Source: Chloroflexota bacterium
Lineage (GTDB): Bacteria > Chloroflexota > UBA6077 > JACCZL01
Length of the DNA stretch: 35,063 bases
Direction of reading: 5' to 3'
Assembly (NCBI GenBank): GCA_030447245.1
Contig: JAUJPG010000045.1
Span: 1-35,063 of the forward strand
Shown: positions 33,779-35,063 of the stretch, one piece after another
Layout of the letters: every line of letters starts with the position of its first letter
Position numbering within the stretch: the first letter of the stretch is position 1
Translations under genes and position numbers: made by a program
Notes under the pieces: model-generated
Databases searched by the model: none
Seen by the model: only the letters and a program-made list of their open reading frames with translations
What the model was told of the DNA's origin: nothing

Positions 33779-34780
33779 ATGTCCACCGAGAGCCGAATAC
33801 CCACAGGTAAGGAGTTAGTGACGTCGATCCCGCTTTTCAACTTCATGAGCGACATCGAGGAGGCCGACCTCGGCGCGGGTATGAAGCTTCATCGTCTGCC
33901 GAATCAATCCGATGACATGCTCCGCGCCTCGATCAGCACGTTTCTAGGCGAGCATCGGCCCCCAAGTGTACTGATGCCGGATTTTGGAATAACCACAGTT
34001 GCGAGCGCTGGTGGGCGTCCGGTCACTGGTGTTGCCATCGTTGGCGAGGCACAGCTCTTCGTTACGGCCCTCCGCCTCCACAAGGCGGGAGACGTGATGG
34101 CCACGCTCGCCGTCGAGTCTCTGACGGGTACTCTCAGGCTCGAATTCGAGCGAGGAGAGGACGACCCGAAATGGTACACACCGACCGCCACCTTCAACCG
34201 CGAGCTTCTGCCTCAGCGCAACGTTCTCACCTACACACTCTTGGCGAGTGAACTTCCCCAAGTGCTGCGACTCCGAGATCACTTGCGCCAGCTCGGCCTT
34301 GGGTCTCAGCAAGGAGCCCTCAGCACGCCTTTGCGCCGACTCGATCGATCGTACATGCGTGAGACCGGTGAGGATATGGTCATAGACCTGACGATCGCGC
34401 TGGAAAGCTCGCTCCTCCGGGGCGTTAGGGATGAACTCCGTTACCGACTTGCCATGCGGGGCGCAGCGCTGCTCGCCCCCGAGAAGACGGCCGGGGAAAC
34501 AGCAGCCTTTCTCCTGGCGACGTACGAGGTGCGAAGTCTCATCGTACACGAGGGGCTCGATCTTTCGGAGGGTTCGATTCTGAAGATTTTAGGTCGCTTG
34601 GACCCACCGATCGACTTCCGTGATCTCCCGCAGCGCGTCCAAGACATTGTCCGCCAGATTCTCAAGAGCTACGTCGATCGTCTCGTGCACGGCGCTTCGA
34701 TAAACGATGTAAATGCCCAACTTGACCGTCAGATAACGGACTCCCTGACATCTGCAGCATACAATGCGACGACCGAGTGA
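33779..34780 (+). CDS. Apea-like HEPN-domain protein, candidate partner of the preceding gene
   Basis: The 333-residue protein starts at ATG 33779 with AAGGAG six bases upstream. Residues ~1-180 are beta-rich (LFVTALRLHKAGDVMATLA, TGTLRLEFE) and may be a sensor or adaptor domain. Residues ~185-305 match the Apea-like HEPN pattern: LDRSYMRETGEDMVIDLTIA with its LES helix end, ELRYRLAMRGAALLA, then TYEVRSLIVHEGL with the Rx4H motif (Arg252, His257). Apea-like HEPN proteins are usually uncharacterised, and several sit in defence islands. Translation signals are stronger than for the upstream gene, so the second protein may be made in excess. Co-direction and the short gap suggest one operon. Confidence 0.7.
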   Translation: MSTESRIPTGKELVTSIPLFNFMSDIEEADLGAGMKLHRLPNQSDDMLRASISTFLGEHRPPSVLMPDFGITTVASAGGRPVTGVAIVGEAQLFVTALRLHKAGDVMATLAVESLTGTLRLEFERGEDDPKWYTPTATFNRELLPQRNVLTYTLLASELPQVLRLRDHLRQLGLGSQQGALSTPLRRLDRSYMRETGEDMVIDLTIALESSLLRGVRDELRYRLAMRGAALLAPEKTAGETAAFLLATYEVRSLIVHEGLDLSEGSILKILGRLDPPIDFRDLPQRVQDIVRQILKSYVDRLVHGASINDVNAQLDRQITDSLTSAAYNATTE

Positions 34781-34799
34781 TCCATTCCAGATTAGAGAA

Positions 34800-34837
34800 C
34801 CGGGTTAGGGCGGGCACTTCATTACCGACGAACCCGG
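34800..34837. repeat. Inverted repeat after the second HEPN gene
   Basis: CCGGGTT (34800-34806) pairs with AACCCGG (34831-34837) across a 24-base centre. It lies 20 bases after the HEPN stop and 16 bases before the start of the lectin ORF, so it could be a terminator or an operator. No T-run follows. Confidence 0.35.
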
Positions 34838-34852
34838 ATCGGAGGTCCAGCG

Positions 34853-35014
34853 ATGCGTGCTGTTGCCTACAGGATCCGCAACATGGCCAATGGCAAGCTC
34901 CTCACCTACCCGGAGGGCTCCCGTGCGAACGGCACCGTCGTCATCCAGTGGGATGACAGGGGCGGGCCCGAGCAGGAGTGGTTGTTTGATCCACCACTGG
35001 GGCAAGCTCGCTAG
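34853..35014 (+). CDS. Short ricin-type (beta-trefoil) lectin repeat protein, possibly truncated
   Basis: The 53-codon frame runs from ATG 34853, behind GGAGG at seven-base spacing, to TAG 35012. The sequence AYRIRNMANGKLLTYPEG, then TVVIQWDD and PEQEWLFD, is one complete ricin-B/CBM13-like repeat, including the QxW hallmark (Gln41-Trp43). Full lectins have three such repeats, so this is a single-repeat protein, a remnant, or a gene broken by a frameshift. Nothing recognisable follows in the 49 bases to the window end. There is no signal peptide. Link to the HEPN genes is unknown. Confidence 0.55.
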   Translation: MRAVAYRIRNMANGKLLTYPEGSRANGTVVIQWDDRGGPEQEWLFDPPLGQAR

Positions 35015-35063
35015 TGGGTCAGTTCTCATGCGCAGAGCCGTTCATACGTTGAGCGGCGACGAG

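Noticed and set aside
1..35063. CRISPR arrays, rRNA genes, insertion sequences with transposases
   Set aside because: No regularly spaced repeats, rRNA segments or transposase motifs were found on either strand.

Overview
The window is high-GC bacterial DNA with dense, often overlapping genes, Tat-exported proteins and a complete Liv-type ABC importer. The gene content (paired MoxR-like ATPase and VWA protein, secreted GH31 lipoprotein, several enoyl-CoA hydratase paralogues, liv cluster next to an acyl-CoA ligase) would suit a heterotrophic member of the Chloroflexota, perhaps Thermomicrobia-like. That placement is inferred from style and content; no marker gene in the window proves it.

Positions 1-15075 look like ordinary chromosome. 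In order they hold a 5'-truncated MoxR/ChlI-type ATPase with its VWA partner, a GH31 lipoprotein, an uncertain small protein, a translationally coupled trio (corA, enoyl-CoA hydratase, NUDIX hydrolase) behind what looks like a leaderless promoter, an MBL-fold hydrolase, a convergent E1-alpha-like TPP dehydrogenase, an FMN-dependent 2-hydroxy-acid oxidase, an amidohydrolase, a PaaG-like enoyl-CoA isomerase and a Tat-exported beta-propeller protein. Positions 15151-23042 are bracketed by two same-strand tRNA-Thr(TGT) sequences. The left copy is degenerate and the right one intact. Between them lie a ferritin, the liv operon (binding protein, two permeases, two ATPases), a 30-bp-arm inverted repeat and an acyl-CoA ligase, together suggesting uptake of a carboxylic acid or amino acid and its activation to a CoA thioester.

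From 23043 to the right end the character is that of a genomic island inserted at the intact tRNA-Thr gene. A tyrosine integrase (minus strand) starts inside the stop of a small zinc-finger gene. Next come a frameshifted Cys-rich gene, about 760 bp with no supportable gene, and a type I restriction-modification locus (hsdM, hsdS, hsdR). Two adjacent plus-strand genes follow, each carrying an HEPN-type Rx4H motif, and then a short ricin-type lectin ORF. The integrase, the Cys-rich gene and hsdM are each broken by one-base length changes in short homopolymer runs, whereas hsdS, hsdR and the HEPN genes are intact.

The best candidate for an undescribed system is the pair of HEPN proteins beside the type I restriction locus. 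By analogy with PrrC, an HEPN anticodon nuclease that guards a type I restriction enzyme, they could be RNase effectors of a layered phage defence. That role is inference. The frameshift cluster must be resolved first, because it may be sequencing error rather than real decay.
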